A stretch of DNA of 12,702 nucleotides. Origin: Mycobacterium sp. GTDB lineage: Bacteria; Actinomycetota; Actinomycetes; Mycobacteriales; Mycobacteriaceae. Under the pieces are notes generated by a model. It did not search any database, was not told where the DNA came from, and saw only the letters and a list, made by a program, of their open reading frames with translations. The DNA is taken from the NCBI GenBank assembly GCA_018882545.1, contig VERS01000013.1, positions 1-12,702 on the forward strand. Reading direction: 5' to 3'. Position numbers and translations under genes: made by a program. Positions 6,027 to 12,702 of this stretch are shown here, one piece after another (the first letter of the stretch is position 1; each line of letters starts with the position of its first letter).

Positions 6027-7067
6027 GTGGTGGTGAGGCTTCACGCGGTCAAGGGTGGGTATGAGCTCGACGGCGGCTGGGAGGGGCGGGAGGGGGCGAA
6101 TGCTTTCCTGAGGCACCTGGCGGGGCGGGGTTTCAGCCTGGCGACGGTGCGGGCGTATGGCTTCGATGTGGCGAACTTGGCGCGTTTCCTTGCCGAGCGG
6201 GACGTGAGGTTGTCGGCGGTGGATGCCGCGCTGGTGTTCGACTGGATTGACTGGCAGGGAGTCCGCGGTGCTGACAGGTCTCGGGCGGTGTCGGTGGCGC
6301 CGTCAACGGTGAACCGTCGGGTGGCGGCGGTGCGGGCATTCTTCGAGTACTTGGTGATGGCCGGCCGCCGCGGCGACAACCCGGTGCCGTCACCGCGGCG
6401 GGGGCAGGGCTTGCGCCGCTCGCAGGCGGGTCTGCTGGGGCATCTCGGTCCCGGCCGCGTCCGGCCCGGCGGCAGGTTGGTGCGCCAGCCGCAGCTGCTG
6501 CCGGAATCGTTGCCGGCCAATGACATCGAGGCGTTCGTTGCCACACTCGGGACCCATCGGGATCGGGCGATGGTGTTGGCGATGTTGTTGGGCGGGCTGC
6601 GCTCGGCGGAGGTCCGGGGCCTGCTGCTGGCTGATGCCGACATGGGGCGACGGCGGCTGCGGGTGATCGGCAAGGGCCGCAAGGAGCGCCATGTACCGGT
6701 GGATGCCGCGTTTTTCACCGAGCTGGCCGCCTATCTGCGTTGGGAACGCCCACCCGGGTTGGCCACACCGGAGTGTTTCGTGGTGCTGCGCGGGCCCAGC
6801 ACCGGGGCGCCGGTCAGCGAAGCCGGTCTGCGCAGTCTGTTTCGGCGCCACCGTGAGCTCTCCGGGGCAACGCGGGTGCGTCCGCACCGGCTGCGCCACA
6901 CCTACGGCACCGAATTGGCCTCGGCGGGAATCGATCTGCTCGCCTTGCGGGCGCTGATGGGCCACGCCTCCCCGGAGACGACGGCCCGCTACGTGCACCT
7001 GTCGATCGAGCAGCTCGCCGCCGAATACGGCGCCGCCCGCGCGAGCCTGGCCGGGGCGCCGCGGTGA
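6027..7067 (+). CDS. Tyrosine recombinase, Tn554 TnpA-like
   Basis: This 346-residue protein is close to the 361 residues of Tn554 TnpA. An N-terminal SAM-like core-binding domain (about 20-125, with LATVRAYGFDVANLARFL) is followed by the catalytic domain: R192 in GGLRSAEV, K216 in IGKGRKERHVPV, H287 and R290 in RPHRLRHTYGTELA, H313 in MGHASPETTARYVHL, and nucleophile Y322. All expected catalytic residues are present. Three consecutive GTG codons (6027, 6030, 6033) could each start translation; GAGGGGGAAGG at 6005-6015 is the ribosome binding site. Its stop overlaps the start of the next recombinase (GTGA, 7064-7067), so the two are translationally coupled. It probably works with that protein to cut and rejoin the element ends. 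Confidence 0.92.
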   Translation: MVVRLHAVKGGYELDGGWEGREGANAFLRHLAGRGFSLATVRAYGFDVANLARFLAERDVRLSAVDAALVFDWIDWQGVRGADRSRAVSVAPSTVNRRVAAVRAFFEYLVMAGRRGDNPVPSPRRGQGLRRSQAGLLGHLGPGRVRPGGRLVRQPQLLPESLPANDIEAFVATLGTHRDRAMVLAMLLGGLRSAEVRGLLLADADMGRRRLRVIGKGRKERHVPVDAAFFTELAAYLRWERPPGLATPECFVVLRGPSTGAPVSEAGLRSLFRRHRELSGATRVRPHRLRHTYGTELASAGIDLLALRALMGHASPETTARYVHLSIEQLAAEYGAARASLAGAPR

Positions 7068-9007
7068 CCACCACCACTGTTGACGGCAGCCTCAAGACCA
7101 GCGCACTGCTGGAGGACTATCTCGACCACGTCAGGAGACTGGGGCTCAGCGAACGGTCAGTCCGCGACCGGACCCGCATCGCGCAAGAATTCCTCTCTCG
7201 TCACCCCGATCCGGCTGCCTGGATGGGCCTGCCGGCGGTCGAGCGGGCCGCTGAGCTGAAGTCCAGCCGCGCGTGGCCGCTGCTGTGCTTCGCGATCGGC
7301 GCCGACCGGCTGCGGTTGGATGTCGAGTTGGCTGCCGTCAAACAGCTGACCGGACTCGGCGCGGCCGTTGAGGCCCGCGACCCGGCCGGGTTCGCCGCCC
7401 TGCGGCGTGCCGGAGCCCGGCTCGGCTGGACCGACTCCTGGGTCGCCACCGTGCTCGGCGAGGGCTTGGCGGTCGTGCTAGCCTGCCGCGGCGGGTTGAT
7501 CGCCGATCTCACCACAGAGGCGATCGAGGACTTCGACCAGGCACTCTCGGCGAGCTTGATCCCGGCATCCTCACGCCGGGCCTACCGTGCCCGGCTGGCC
7601 AGCCTGCGCCAGCTGCTCTACGAAACCCGCATCCTGGATACCGCTCCTCGACGACGTCCCTGGGCCCGCAGCCTTGAGCAGCGCTTCACCGATGTCGCGA
7701 TGGCCGACCAGATCCGCGACACCCTGCTGCGCTATGTCCGCCTCCGCGCGGCCGTTCTGCGCCCGAAATCGGTGGAATCGCTGATCAACGACCTGTTGAC
7801 ATTCGCTGAGTACCTCGCCGGCCACCAACGGCAACTGACCAGCCTGCAGGAGTTAGACCGCACCTGCATCGAAGGCTTCCTGGTCTGGAACCGCACCCGC
7901 AGCTGGCGGGGCCAACGCGCCCGCTCCGGCGCCGGGCGCACCGTCTCGGCCGCCGTGGCGCAGTCGGCGGTGCTCAGCCTGCGCAACCTGCTTGATGACA
8001 TCACCGCCTGGGGGTGGGAGCAAGCGCCTGCCCGGCGGCTCGTTTTCGCCGCCGACATCCCCAAACTCGACCAACCGCTACCGAGGGCACTGGCCCCGGA
8101 CATCGACGCGGCAGTGATGAACGCCGTTGCCCACCTCGATGATCCGTTCGCCCGGGTCGGGCTGACCGTGCTGCGCGGCGCCGGGCTGCGGGTGGGTGAA
8201 CTGCTCGACCTCGAAGTGGGCAGCATCATCGACTACGGACCCGCAGGCACCTGGCTGAAGGTGCCGCTGGGCAAGCTGGCCACCGAACGCATGGTGCCCC
8301 TCTCCGGGGCCACCATCGCCGCTCTTGACGAGTGGGTGAGCCACCGCGGCAGCCACCGGCCACTGACCCACCCCCGGACCGGAATCCTCACCGACTTCCT
8401 GTTCACCGCACACGGTCGCCGCTTGGGCTATTCCCGGTTGCGCAACGGGCTGATCGCCGCCGCGGAATCCGCCGGGTTACGCGCATCCGACGGTGGCCCG
8501 TTGATCGTCACACCGCACCAGCTGCGTCACACCTGGGCCACCGAACTGGCCAACGCCGGCATGAGCCTGCAAGCGTTGATGGCACTGCTCGGGCACGTCA
8601 CACCGCAGATGACCATCCGGTACGCCACCCTCGCCTCGCCGACCCTGCGAGGCGCCTACGACGAAGCGATGGGCAAGATGCGCCGCCAGTTCACTCTCAC
8701 CCCGACCGGCAAGCCGATCCTGCCCGACAAGGTCAGCTGGCTGCACAGTGAGATGATCAAAACCCGCGTCGCCCACGGCTACTGCGCCCGTCACCCGGCA
8801 GCCGGTCCCTGCCCCTACGCCAACATCTGCGAAACCTGCGACAACTACATCACCGCGCCCGAATTCCGCGACGCCCTGACCCACCAGCTCACCGACGTCA
8901 ACGCCCTCAAATCCGATGCCGAACGCCGCGGCTGGACCGACGACGCCGCCCGCCACGAGCGCGTTGCCCACGCCCTGACCGACCATCTCCAGCGCCTCAA
9001 CCGATAA
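7064..9007 (+). CDS. Large tyrosine recombinase, Tn554 TnpB-like
   Basis: This 647-residue protein is close to the 630 residues of Tn554 TnpB. A long N-terminal region (1-330) includes a second core-binding-like segment (about 215-320). The catalytic domain has R376 in GAGLRVGELLDL, K404 in PLGKLATERMVPL, H485 and R488 in TPHQLRHTWATEL, H511 in LLGHVTPQMTIRY, and nucleophile Y520. The C-terminal tail holds four cysteines (C574, C583, C589, C592, in YCARHP and CPYANICETC) that could form a zinc ribbon, then a helical end. The GTG start overlaps the preceding stop by four bases. It is the last gene of the element: only 45 bases separate its stop from the IS sequence, leaving no room for a tnpC. 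Confidence 0.92.
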   Translation: MTTTTVDGSLKTSALLEDYLDHVRRLGLSERSVRDRTRIAQEFLSRHPDPAAWMGLPAVERAAELKSSRAWPLLCFAIGADRLRLDVELAAVKQLTGLGAAVEARDPAGFAALRRAGARLGWTDSWVATVLGEGLAVVLACRGGLIADLTTEAIEDFDQALSASLIPASSRRAYRARLASLRQLLYETRILDTAPRRRPWARSLEQRFTDVAMADQIRDTLLRYVRLRAAVLRPKSVESLINDLLTFAEYLAGHQRQLTSLQELDRTCIEGFLVWNRTRSWRGQRARSGAGRTVSAAVAQSAVLSLRNLLDDITAWGWEQAPARRLVFAADIPKLDQPLPRALAPDIDAAVMNAVAHLDDPFARVGLTVLRGAGLRVGELLDLEVGSIIDYGPAGTWLKVPLGKLATERMVPLSGATIAALDEWVSHRGSHRPLTHPRTGILTDFLFTAHGRRLGYSRLRNGLIAAAESAGLRASDGGPLIVTPHQLRHTWATELANAGMSLQALMALLGHVTPQMTIRYATLASPTLRGAYDEAMGKMRRQFTLTPTGKPILPDKVSWLHSEMIKTRVAHGYCARHPAAGPCPYANICETCDNYITAPEFRDALTHQLTDVNALKSDAERRGWTDDAARHERVAHALTDHLQRLNR

Positions 9008-9041
9008 CGCCCAACCAGCACTCCAAGTAGCGCTACCCCCG

Positions 9042-9052
9042 AGGGCCGGATA
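9042..9052 (+). repeat. Right end of the recombinase element
   Basis: AGGGCCGG followed by ATA is the inverted match of the left tip (TAT, then CCGGCCCT ten bases in from 5905). The transposase codon ATC resumes at 9053. Confidence 0.5.
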
Positions 9053-9280
9053 ATCGAACGGCTCAACAAAGAGATCAAGCGCCGCGCTGACGTCGTGGAG
9101 ATCTTCCCCAACCCGGCGGCGTTCCTACGGCTAGCCACCGCCGTGGTCATCGAGGCCCACGACGAATGGCAGGTCACCCGCCGCTACCTCTCCGAGGTCT
9201 CCATGGCCGAGCTCCGCAAAGTCATCGCCACCAAACAGTCCGCCGACAAACCCCTGGCCGAGCAACGCCAAATCGCCTAG
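9053..9280 (+). pseudogene. IS256-family transposase, C-terminal part
   Basis: This continues the transposase split at 5903: [44 protein letters not shown], then stop TAG 9278-9280. The first E (position 339 of the rebuilt protein) is the catalytic glutamate of the DDE triad. These 75 codons add to the 337 upstream codons to give a rebuilt protein of 412 residues, the family's usual length. The fragment has no start of its own at the junction; the internal ATG at 9095 is in frame but unlikely to give a functional product. Confidence 0.9.
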
Positions 9281-9325
9281 TATTCAGCCCGACTCGCTGA
9301 TCACCACGCGTGAACACACGCCGAT

Positions 9326-9357
9326 CCGAAGTCCACCACCCCACGGGGCACTGTCCC
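9326..9357 (-). repeat. IS256-family right inverted repeat
   Basis: Read on the minus strand it starts GGGACAGTGCCCCG and mirrors the left repeat at 4740-4770. It lies 45 bases beyond the transposase stop codon, as usual for the family. Confidence 0.65.
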
Positions 9358-9376
9358 ATGCAGAATAGAGTTTGTC

Positions 9377-9454
9377 ATGTCAGCAATTCGCCGCGATGAC
9401 TGGTCAGGCACGAGCACTAGCGGGACCGCCATCGGGTTTGTCGACGGGTTGTAA
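9377..9454 (+). CDS. Possible 25-residue small ORF
   Basis: ATG at 9377 opens MSAIRRDDWSGTSTSG and so on to TAA 9452-9454, with TAGAGT (TANNNT-like) at 9366-9371 just before it. It has no strong ribosome binding site and no recognised family. It may be a remnant of the sequence flanking the IS, or simply leader sequence of the membrane-protein gene 48 bases downstream. Confidence 0.2.
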   Translation: MSAIRRDDWSGTSTSGTAIGFVDGL

Positions 9455-9502
9455 GGGTGCCGCTTTGTCAGAGATGAAGCTTCTCGATTCACCGGTAGAG
9501 CG

Positions 9503-10225
9503 ATGACCGCTGTTCTCGTCGCCAACATGGCTCTACTTGTGTGTGCTGTTTGGGTGGTGTGGGAACGCCGCCTCACCTTGGGCTCCCGTTTCGATTCGCC
9601 GATCACGATCGGGACCGTCCTGTTCGGTGCGGGTGTGGGTCTGACGTCGCCGTGGCCGGTGGCCGCCGGCGTCCCGTTGCCGCTTACCGGCAAATACTTC
9701 CTACTGATCGTGCTCGGTCAGTTTTGTTTCCTGACCGCGACGACGTTCGGCATCAGAGCGGTGTATCGACGACTGCTGTCTGATGAGGCAATTGGTCCGT
9801 TCATGAGGAGACGGATCGCCCCGTTGGTCACTGTCGCCAGTGCGGCTTTGGTGATTTGCTTCGTTGCGAGTTCGCTGACATTGAGCAGGCCGGTCGATCG
9901 CTTTTCCTTCGCCTCGCTGGACGGCTGGCTGGCGGTGCTCTGGCTCGTGTACTTCGGGATTCTGGCGGTTCTCGGATTCATCCTCAGTTATGGGGTAGCC
10001 AGGTTGCTCAGCGACCCGAGATCCGTAATGCTCCGTTTTCTCTTGTTGTCAATGGTGCCCGCGCCGCTGTCCGCCGTGGTCATCGGATATGCGTTGGTGA
10101 GCAGAGGTCACGTGAATGTGTGGATTGCGGCGTGGCTGATCAACTACGTGGCCTTCTTCGGAATTGCGATCGCGTTCGTGATGCAGTGGCGGCGCAGGGT
10201 CCGGGCTCTGTTGCCCCGCCGGTGA
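9503..10225 (+). CDS. Seven-helix integral membrane protein of unknown function
   Basis: This is a 240-residue protein with seven predicted membrane segments at about residues 3-20, 33-52, 65-84, 104-127, 139-163, 176-198 and 207-227. It has short loops and a basic C-terminal tail (WRRRVRALLPRR). The Arg-rich loops after helices 1, 3 and 7 suggest they face the cytoplasm. It has a weak general resemblance to the MAB_1171c family of putative transporters, which often sit near XRE-type regulators, but it is shorter and I would not assign it. The ATG at 9503 has only a weak ribosome binding site (GGTAGAG), with nothing better upstream. It converges with the small HTH gene, with four bases between their stops. 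GC content is lower than in the lipoprotein region. Confidence 0.75.
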   Translation: MTAVLVANMALLVCAVWVVWERRLTLGSRFDSPITIGTVLFGAGVGLTSPWPVAAGVPLPLTGKYFLLIVLGQFCFLTATTFGIRAVYRRLLSDEAIGPFMRRRIAPLVTVASAALVICFVASSLTLSRPVDRFSFASLDGWLAVLWLVYFGILAVLGFILSYGVARLLSDPRSVMLRFLLLSMVPAPLSAVVIGYALVSRGHVNVWIAAWLINYVAFFGIAIAFVMQWRRRVRALLPRR

Positions 10226-10229
10226 GCGG

Positions 10230-10559
10230 TTACAGCGGAGGCAGATCCATTCGCGGGCGAAGCCCCACCTTGTTAGCGGTGCCTGCTATCGGAGGGGCAT
10301 TGTCGCCGTCTAGGACATACTCTATGGCCGCGTCGCGGCTCACCAGCCCGTACCGGACCAGCAGATCCACCGGATTGAGTTCGAAAACCCCGGCTAATCG
10401 CAGGAGGTTGTCGGCGGTGATCAGCCGGCCCTCGTCGCGCGCAGCGTAGTAGCTCGATCGGGCGACTCCGAGTGCTTTGGCCAGTTCGACGGTGCGTACC
10501 GGGCGGCCCACGAGGTAGGACAGCACGGTGCCCAGCTCCCGGTCGCGGTCGTCGATCAC
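10230..10559 (-). CDS. Small XRE-like helix-turn-helix regulator
   Basis: This 109-residue protein (from GTG 10559) has a compact helical region. It has VRTVELAKALGVARSSYYAA (21-40) as the helix-turn-helix, then a helix DNLLRLAGVFELNPVDLLVRYGL, the usual XRE/Cro pattern ending in a residence-at-position motif of the NPVDLL type. A linker and basic tail follow. The frame is open upstream to 10796, but that would overlap the surface-protein gene and adds low-complexity sequence, so I chose GTG 10559; the ribosome binding site is poor and the start is uncertain. It follows the surface-protein gene on the same strand by 133 bases and converges with the membrane-protein gene. It probably regulates one or both neighbours. 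Confidence 0.7.
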   Translation of the reverse strand: MIDDRDRELGTVLSYLVGRPVRTVELAKALGVARSSYYAARDEGRLITADNLLRLAGVFELNPVDLLVRYGLVSRDAAIEYVLDGDNAPPIAGTANKVGLRPRMDLPPL

Positions 10560-10619
10560 CTGATGAGCATAGGCCGTGAGCGATGGGACGAACCATAGGC
10601 TGGATGTTCTGACCGAGTC

Positions 10620-10645
10620 CCGTAACGTATCGTCCGCCTTTACGG
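10620..10645. promoter_or_regulatory. Candidate operator upstream of the HTH gene
   Basis: The inverted pair CCGTAA (10620-10625) and TTACGG (10640-10645) has centres 20 bp apart, two helical turns. On the minus strand a TANNNT-type -10 (TACGTT) falls between the arms, so a bound dimer would cover the promoter. Autoregulation by the XRE-like protein is the simplest inference. Confidence 0.4.
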
Positions 10646-10692
10646 ACAGCCAGATTCGGGAATCGGCCCAGCTCGCACCACCCCGAGCGGGC

Positions 10693-12033
10693 TTATCTGC
10701 TTGAGGATTCGGGGCTGCGGCGCTTTGCGAAGAGTCGTACGGCGACCAGCCCCAATACCCCTGCGCCGACGGCTGCACCGACCACCAACCCCGCATTCCT
10801 GCTTAGCCAAGACTGGTTCTGACCCGAAGCCGCCGTCAACTGAACTTCGTAGCCAGGCAACGGCCCCTGACTGGGTGGCTGAAGTCCGGGCGTCGTCTGG
10901 GTCTCAGTGATTTCGAACAGCGCTTCGCCGTTCGAACTCTTCGTCCATTGCCCCCACGCTGGGATCTCCTCGTCGAGCAGGACCTTGGTCGCCCCGTTGA
11001 CTCTTGGGTCTGTGCCGAGGTCGGTCAGTGAACGGACCCGGAATGGCTCGGATGCTCCTCGCGCAAACTTCACCCGCACTAGAACGTTTTCCTGGCCTTT
11101 CACGACGGCCGGCTTTGGAGGCGCCGGCTGGCCCGGGGCGGGTTTGTATCCGCCGCCGGAGAAACTGCCCACCGATACGGTGGACGGGGGCCCAGATGCG
11201 GAGCCGGTCTTCGCTGTGAAGCTGTAGACCCCCGGTTGGGGGACGTCCAGCGCTACTTGCTGGCGTGCCGGGATGGTGAAGGTCTGAGCCTGCCCGCCGT
11301 AGTCGTATATCACCTGCATCGGAGTCGAGTACGGGTTGGCGAAGATCGGCTGGTAGTAGCCGCTGTAGCTGATCCACCCTGGATTCCACTGGGTAATCGG
11401 GGTACTCAGCGTCAATCCCATGCTCAACGAGGAGGCGGAGAAGGTGGATTCGATCGACTGGGCGTAGCTACTGACCTGCTCAGAGGATGCTGTTGTTGCA
11501 CTGGTCTGAATCGGGTCGGATTTCGTCGCGGCGGCGACGTCCCCTGCAGGGGCGTCCAGGCGGTCCGGTTGACCCAATTCGCCGCCGTCGGCGGGTTGGT
11601 CGCTGGCGGGCGCGGACTGGTTTGACGGCTCCTCCCCACCGGAACGTTCCGCCTCGATTGGTTCCTCGCCGGCAGAGCGATCCTCATTGGCTGGTGCCTC
11701 GCTGCCGGGCTGCACTTCGTCGGCCGGTGCCTCGCTGCCAGGCTGCACTTCGTCGGCCGGTGCTTGGTCGGCTGATCGGCTCTCGTTGGCGGTGTCGTCT
11801 TGGGGTCCGACGCCGTCCAGTGGTTCTTCACCACTACCGCTGTCGCCTTCGCCGGGGCTGATCTCGTCGACGCCGCCTACGTTGTCGGCGGACCCGCCTT
11901 CGTCGACGTAGCTATTGCCCCCGTCGTCGTCGTAGGGATCGGCCGCGCTGGCGGGCGCTCCTGCGAACGCGAGACATGAGGAAACCATGACTGCGGCTAA
12001 AGCTGTTGTCGGCCTTCGTATTACGATGCTCAC
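10693..12033 (-). CDS. Exported acidic surface protein with a C-terminal membrane anchor
   Basis: This is a 446-residue protein. A signal peptide (basic MSIVIRR, hydrophobic core, ASA cleavage site at residue 30) is followed by a long acidic, Pro/Glu/Ser-rich region (about 31-165) with 11-residue repeats of the type ADEVQPGSEAP (92-113) that degrade further along. Residues about 200-400 look like folded, strand-rich extracellular domains (QVIYDYGGQAQTFTIPARQQ, YSFTAKTG), including a Pro/Gly linker near 300. A single membrane helix (413-432) and basic tail (AKRRSPESSSR) anchor it. No LPXTG sorting motif is seen. GTG 12033 is preceded by AGGGGAG with ideal spacing. VSSC at 17-20 resembles a lipobox, but the hydrophobic run continues past it, so ordinary cleavage is likelier. 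I do not recognise a named family. Confidence 0.85.
   Translation of the reverse strand: MSIVIRRPTTALAAVMVSSCLAFAGAPASAADPYDDDGGNSYVDEGGSADNVGGVDEISPGEGDSGSGEEPLDGVGPQDDTANESRSADQAPADEVQPGSEAPADEVQPGSEAPANEDRSAGEEPIEAERSGGEEPSNQSAPASDQPADGGELGQPDRLDAPAGDVAAATKSDPIQTSATTASSEQVSSYAQSIESTFSASSLSMGLTLSTPITQWNPGWISYSGYYQPIFANPYSTPMQVIYDYGGQAQTFTIPARQQVALDVPQPGVYSFTAKTGSASGPPSTVSVGSFSGGGYKPAPGQPAPPKPAVVKGQENVLVRVKFARGASEPFRVRSLTDLGTDPRVNGATKVLLDEEIPAWGQWTKSSNGEALFEITETQTTPGLQPPSQGPLPGYEVQLTAASGQNQSWLSRNAGLVVGAAVGAGVLGLVAVRLFAKRRSPESSSR
11693..11758 (-). repeat. 33-bp tandem repeat coding for an 11-residue unit
   Basis: Two adjacent 33-bp copies (11693-11725 and 11726-11758) differ at one base, and a partial third copy (GGTGC) begins at 11759. 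They encode the GSEAPADEVQP unit in the stalk of the surface protein. Near identity at DNA level suggests recent duplication and possible copy-number variation between strains. Confidence 0.85.
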
Positions 12034-12504
12034 GAGTACTCCCCTTGTGACTCCTTGAGGAACCTTCCAGAGAGTTGCTCGATAGGTTCCGTGACAGCGC
12101 CACGGACATTAGTCCGGAATTTCGGGTATTGGCAAGACGCATATTGGGTTCGACTTGGCATACCCCGTGGCCGTTTCTTGATGTGACGGTCGAAGGTTCT
12201 GGAGGGCGGGCTTTGGGGATCATCGACGCCATGGACGGACAACCACGGTGGAAAAGAAATACTGCGGTCGGTGAACAGTTGTACTGGTCCGCTGCAACGG
12301 CGCAGCAAACGGTCGGGTTGAGGGATGAGAGCCCGAGGCCAGTTCCATGTCGCCAGAATCTCCTTCCCCGTCTCCTTCCCCTAAATTTGCATCTCCAGTG
12401 TTTCCCGCCTATTTTGATCCGGGTAACCGTACGCTTTGTCCGGTAGTCGAACGTTCCGGCTGGTCGGACCTTCGGCGGAGCGACGAACTTGAGGGGCGAT
12501 CGAC
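12034..12504. other. Divergent intergenic region
   Basis: This is 471 bases between the divergently transcribed surface-protein gene and the exported-protein gene at the right edge. It must hold both promoters. I see no convincing gene: the open frames here have unbiased third positions and no good start. Besides the inverted repeat at 12059-12090, there is a short one, CGGAC/GTCCG, at 12103-12116. No clear -35/-10 pair could be fixed by eye. Confidence 0.5.
12059..12090. promoter_or_regulatory. Inverted repeat in the surface-protein leader
   Basis: GGAACCT (12059-12065) and AGGTTCC (12084-12090) form a perfect 7-bp inverted repeat with an 18-base spacer, 26-57 bases upstream of the GTG start of the surface-protein gene. 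It could be an operator or a leader hairpin close to the ribosome binding site. Confidence 0.4.
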
Positions 12505-12702
12505 GTGCCTGTGGGGCGTTCAGTTTTCCTGTTTCCGGTCGGCGGGATCGCGTGCGTCGTTGGACTGTTTTCCGGGCTGCCGCCAGCACCTCCGCCATCT
12601 GTTTCGCTGTTGTCCGCCCAGTGGCCGGACGATCAATGGTGGCTCACCGACAACGACAGCGGACTGGTTTCACCGGCGGGTGATGGCCTCAAGGCCCTTC
12701 CC
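12505..12702 (+). CDS. N-terminus of an exported protein (partial)
   Basis: The frame opens at GTG 12505 and runs off the right edge with 66 codons and no stop. GAGGGGCG (12491-12498) is a good ribosome binding site at normal spacing. The product begins MPVGRSVFLFPVGGIACVVG, a hydrophobic segment that reads as a signal peptide or membrane anchor. A proline-rich turn (GLPPAPPPS) follows, then SAQWPDDQWWLTDND. The family is unknown from this portion. It is divergent from the surface-protein gene and may share its regulation. Confidence 0.65.
   Translation, partial: MPVGRSVFLFPVGGIACVVGLFSGLPPAPPPSVSLLSAQWPDDQWWLTDNDSGLVSPAGDGLKALP

Larger units (their letters stand above)
5904..9052 (+). mobile_element. 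Tn554-like element with two tyrosine recombinases and no cargo
   Basis: This 3149-bp insert lies inside the IS256-family transposase gene. Joining 5903 to 9053 restores an unbroken frame (N-N-P then I-E-R-L-N), so these limits are exact to within the shared AT bases. There is no target duplication, as expected for tyrosine-recombinase transposition. The ends carry short inverted matches: CCGGCCCT (5915-5922) with AGGGCCGG (9042-9049), and TATC at each tip. It encodes a TnpA/TnpB-type pair of normal size but lacks the small third gene (tnpC) of Tn554 and any passenger. It resembles the two-recombinase integrase modules described in bacteria. Confidence 0.85.
4740..9357 (+). mobile_element. IS256-family insertion sequence, itself interrupted
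   Basis: The element has imperfect terminal inverted repeats at 4740-4770 and 9326-9357 (shared blocks GGG, AGT, CCCCG, TGGTGG, TTCGG) around a transposase gene of the IS1245 type. Without the inner insertion it would be about 1.47 kb, a normal size. Weak inverted similarity continues about 15 bases beyond both ends (AAACT and TTCyGCA), so the exact termini are uncertain. No 8-9 bp target duplication is seen, and the tniQ reading frame does not resume on the right, so one flank has probably been lost or rearranged. A 7-bp inverted repeat TGCGGAA/TTCCGCA (4719-4739) abuts the left end. Confidence 0.8.

Noticed and set aside
9008..9052. Third recombination gene (tnpC) after the TnpB-like gene
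   Set aside because: Only 45 bases remain before IS sequence resumes, with no open frame.
11974..11985. Lipobox VSSC in the surface-protein signal peptide
   Set aside because: The hydrophobic core continues beyond the cysteine to a good ASA cleavage site at residue 30, so ordinary signal peptidase cleavage is likelier.
12075..12446. 123-codon frame with TTG start in the divergent intergenic region
   Set aside because: Third positions are unbiased, there is no ribosome binding site, and the C-terminal half is low-complexity read-through.

Overview
The window looks like accessory chromosome of a high-GC actinobacterium, most likely a Mycobacterium or close relative. Supporting this are the strongly GC-biased codons, the frequent GTG starts, a lipoprotein of the mycobacterial PknH-type sensor-domain class, a tail resembling Era and a head resembling RecO, and an IS256-family transposase of the mycobacterial IS1245 type. 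All family names here come from reading the sequence and from memory; no search was run.

Layout. 1-1597 holds the end of an unknown gene and an intact single-HKD phospholipase-D-superfamily protein, possibly defence cargo. 1598-1847 is non-coding and contains a large nested palindrome (1751-1817). 1848-4082 is a 2.2-kb segment bounded by inverted arrays of a ~30-bp motif that resembles Tn402/Tn5053 (TniA-type) transposon ends, with a possible 5-bp direct repeat GCTGT just outside. It encodes no transposase. Its interior is a piece of ordinary chromosome: the last 21 codons of an era-like gene, a convergent membrane protein, a leaderless lipoprotein gene, and a decayed 5' fragment of recO. From 4085 comes another end-like motif, a palindromic operator-like site, and a tniQ gene cut off by an insertion sequence.

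4740-9357 is a nested insertion. An IS256-family element interrupts tniQ, and its transposase gene is itself split at codon 337/338, just before the catalytic glutamate, by a 3.15-kb element (5904-9052). That inner element carries only two overlapping tyrosine recombinase genes of the Tn554 TnpA/TnpB type and no passenger genes. Removing it restores a 412-residue transposase frame exactly.

9358-12702 returns to ordinary-looking genes: a seven-helix membrane protein, a convergent small HTH regulator, a large exported acidic surface protein with a C-terminal membrane anchor, and the start of another exported protein at the right edge. The rest of tniQ is not found to the right of the IS, so the locus has probably been rearranged or partly deleted there.

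The most notable points are the apparently mobilised housekeeping fragment (era tail to recO head) between transposon-end arrays, and the tyrosine-recombinase element sitting exactly in the DDE catalytic motif of an IS256 transposase.
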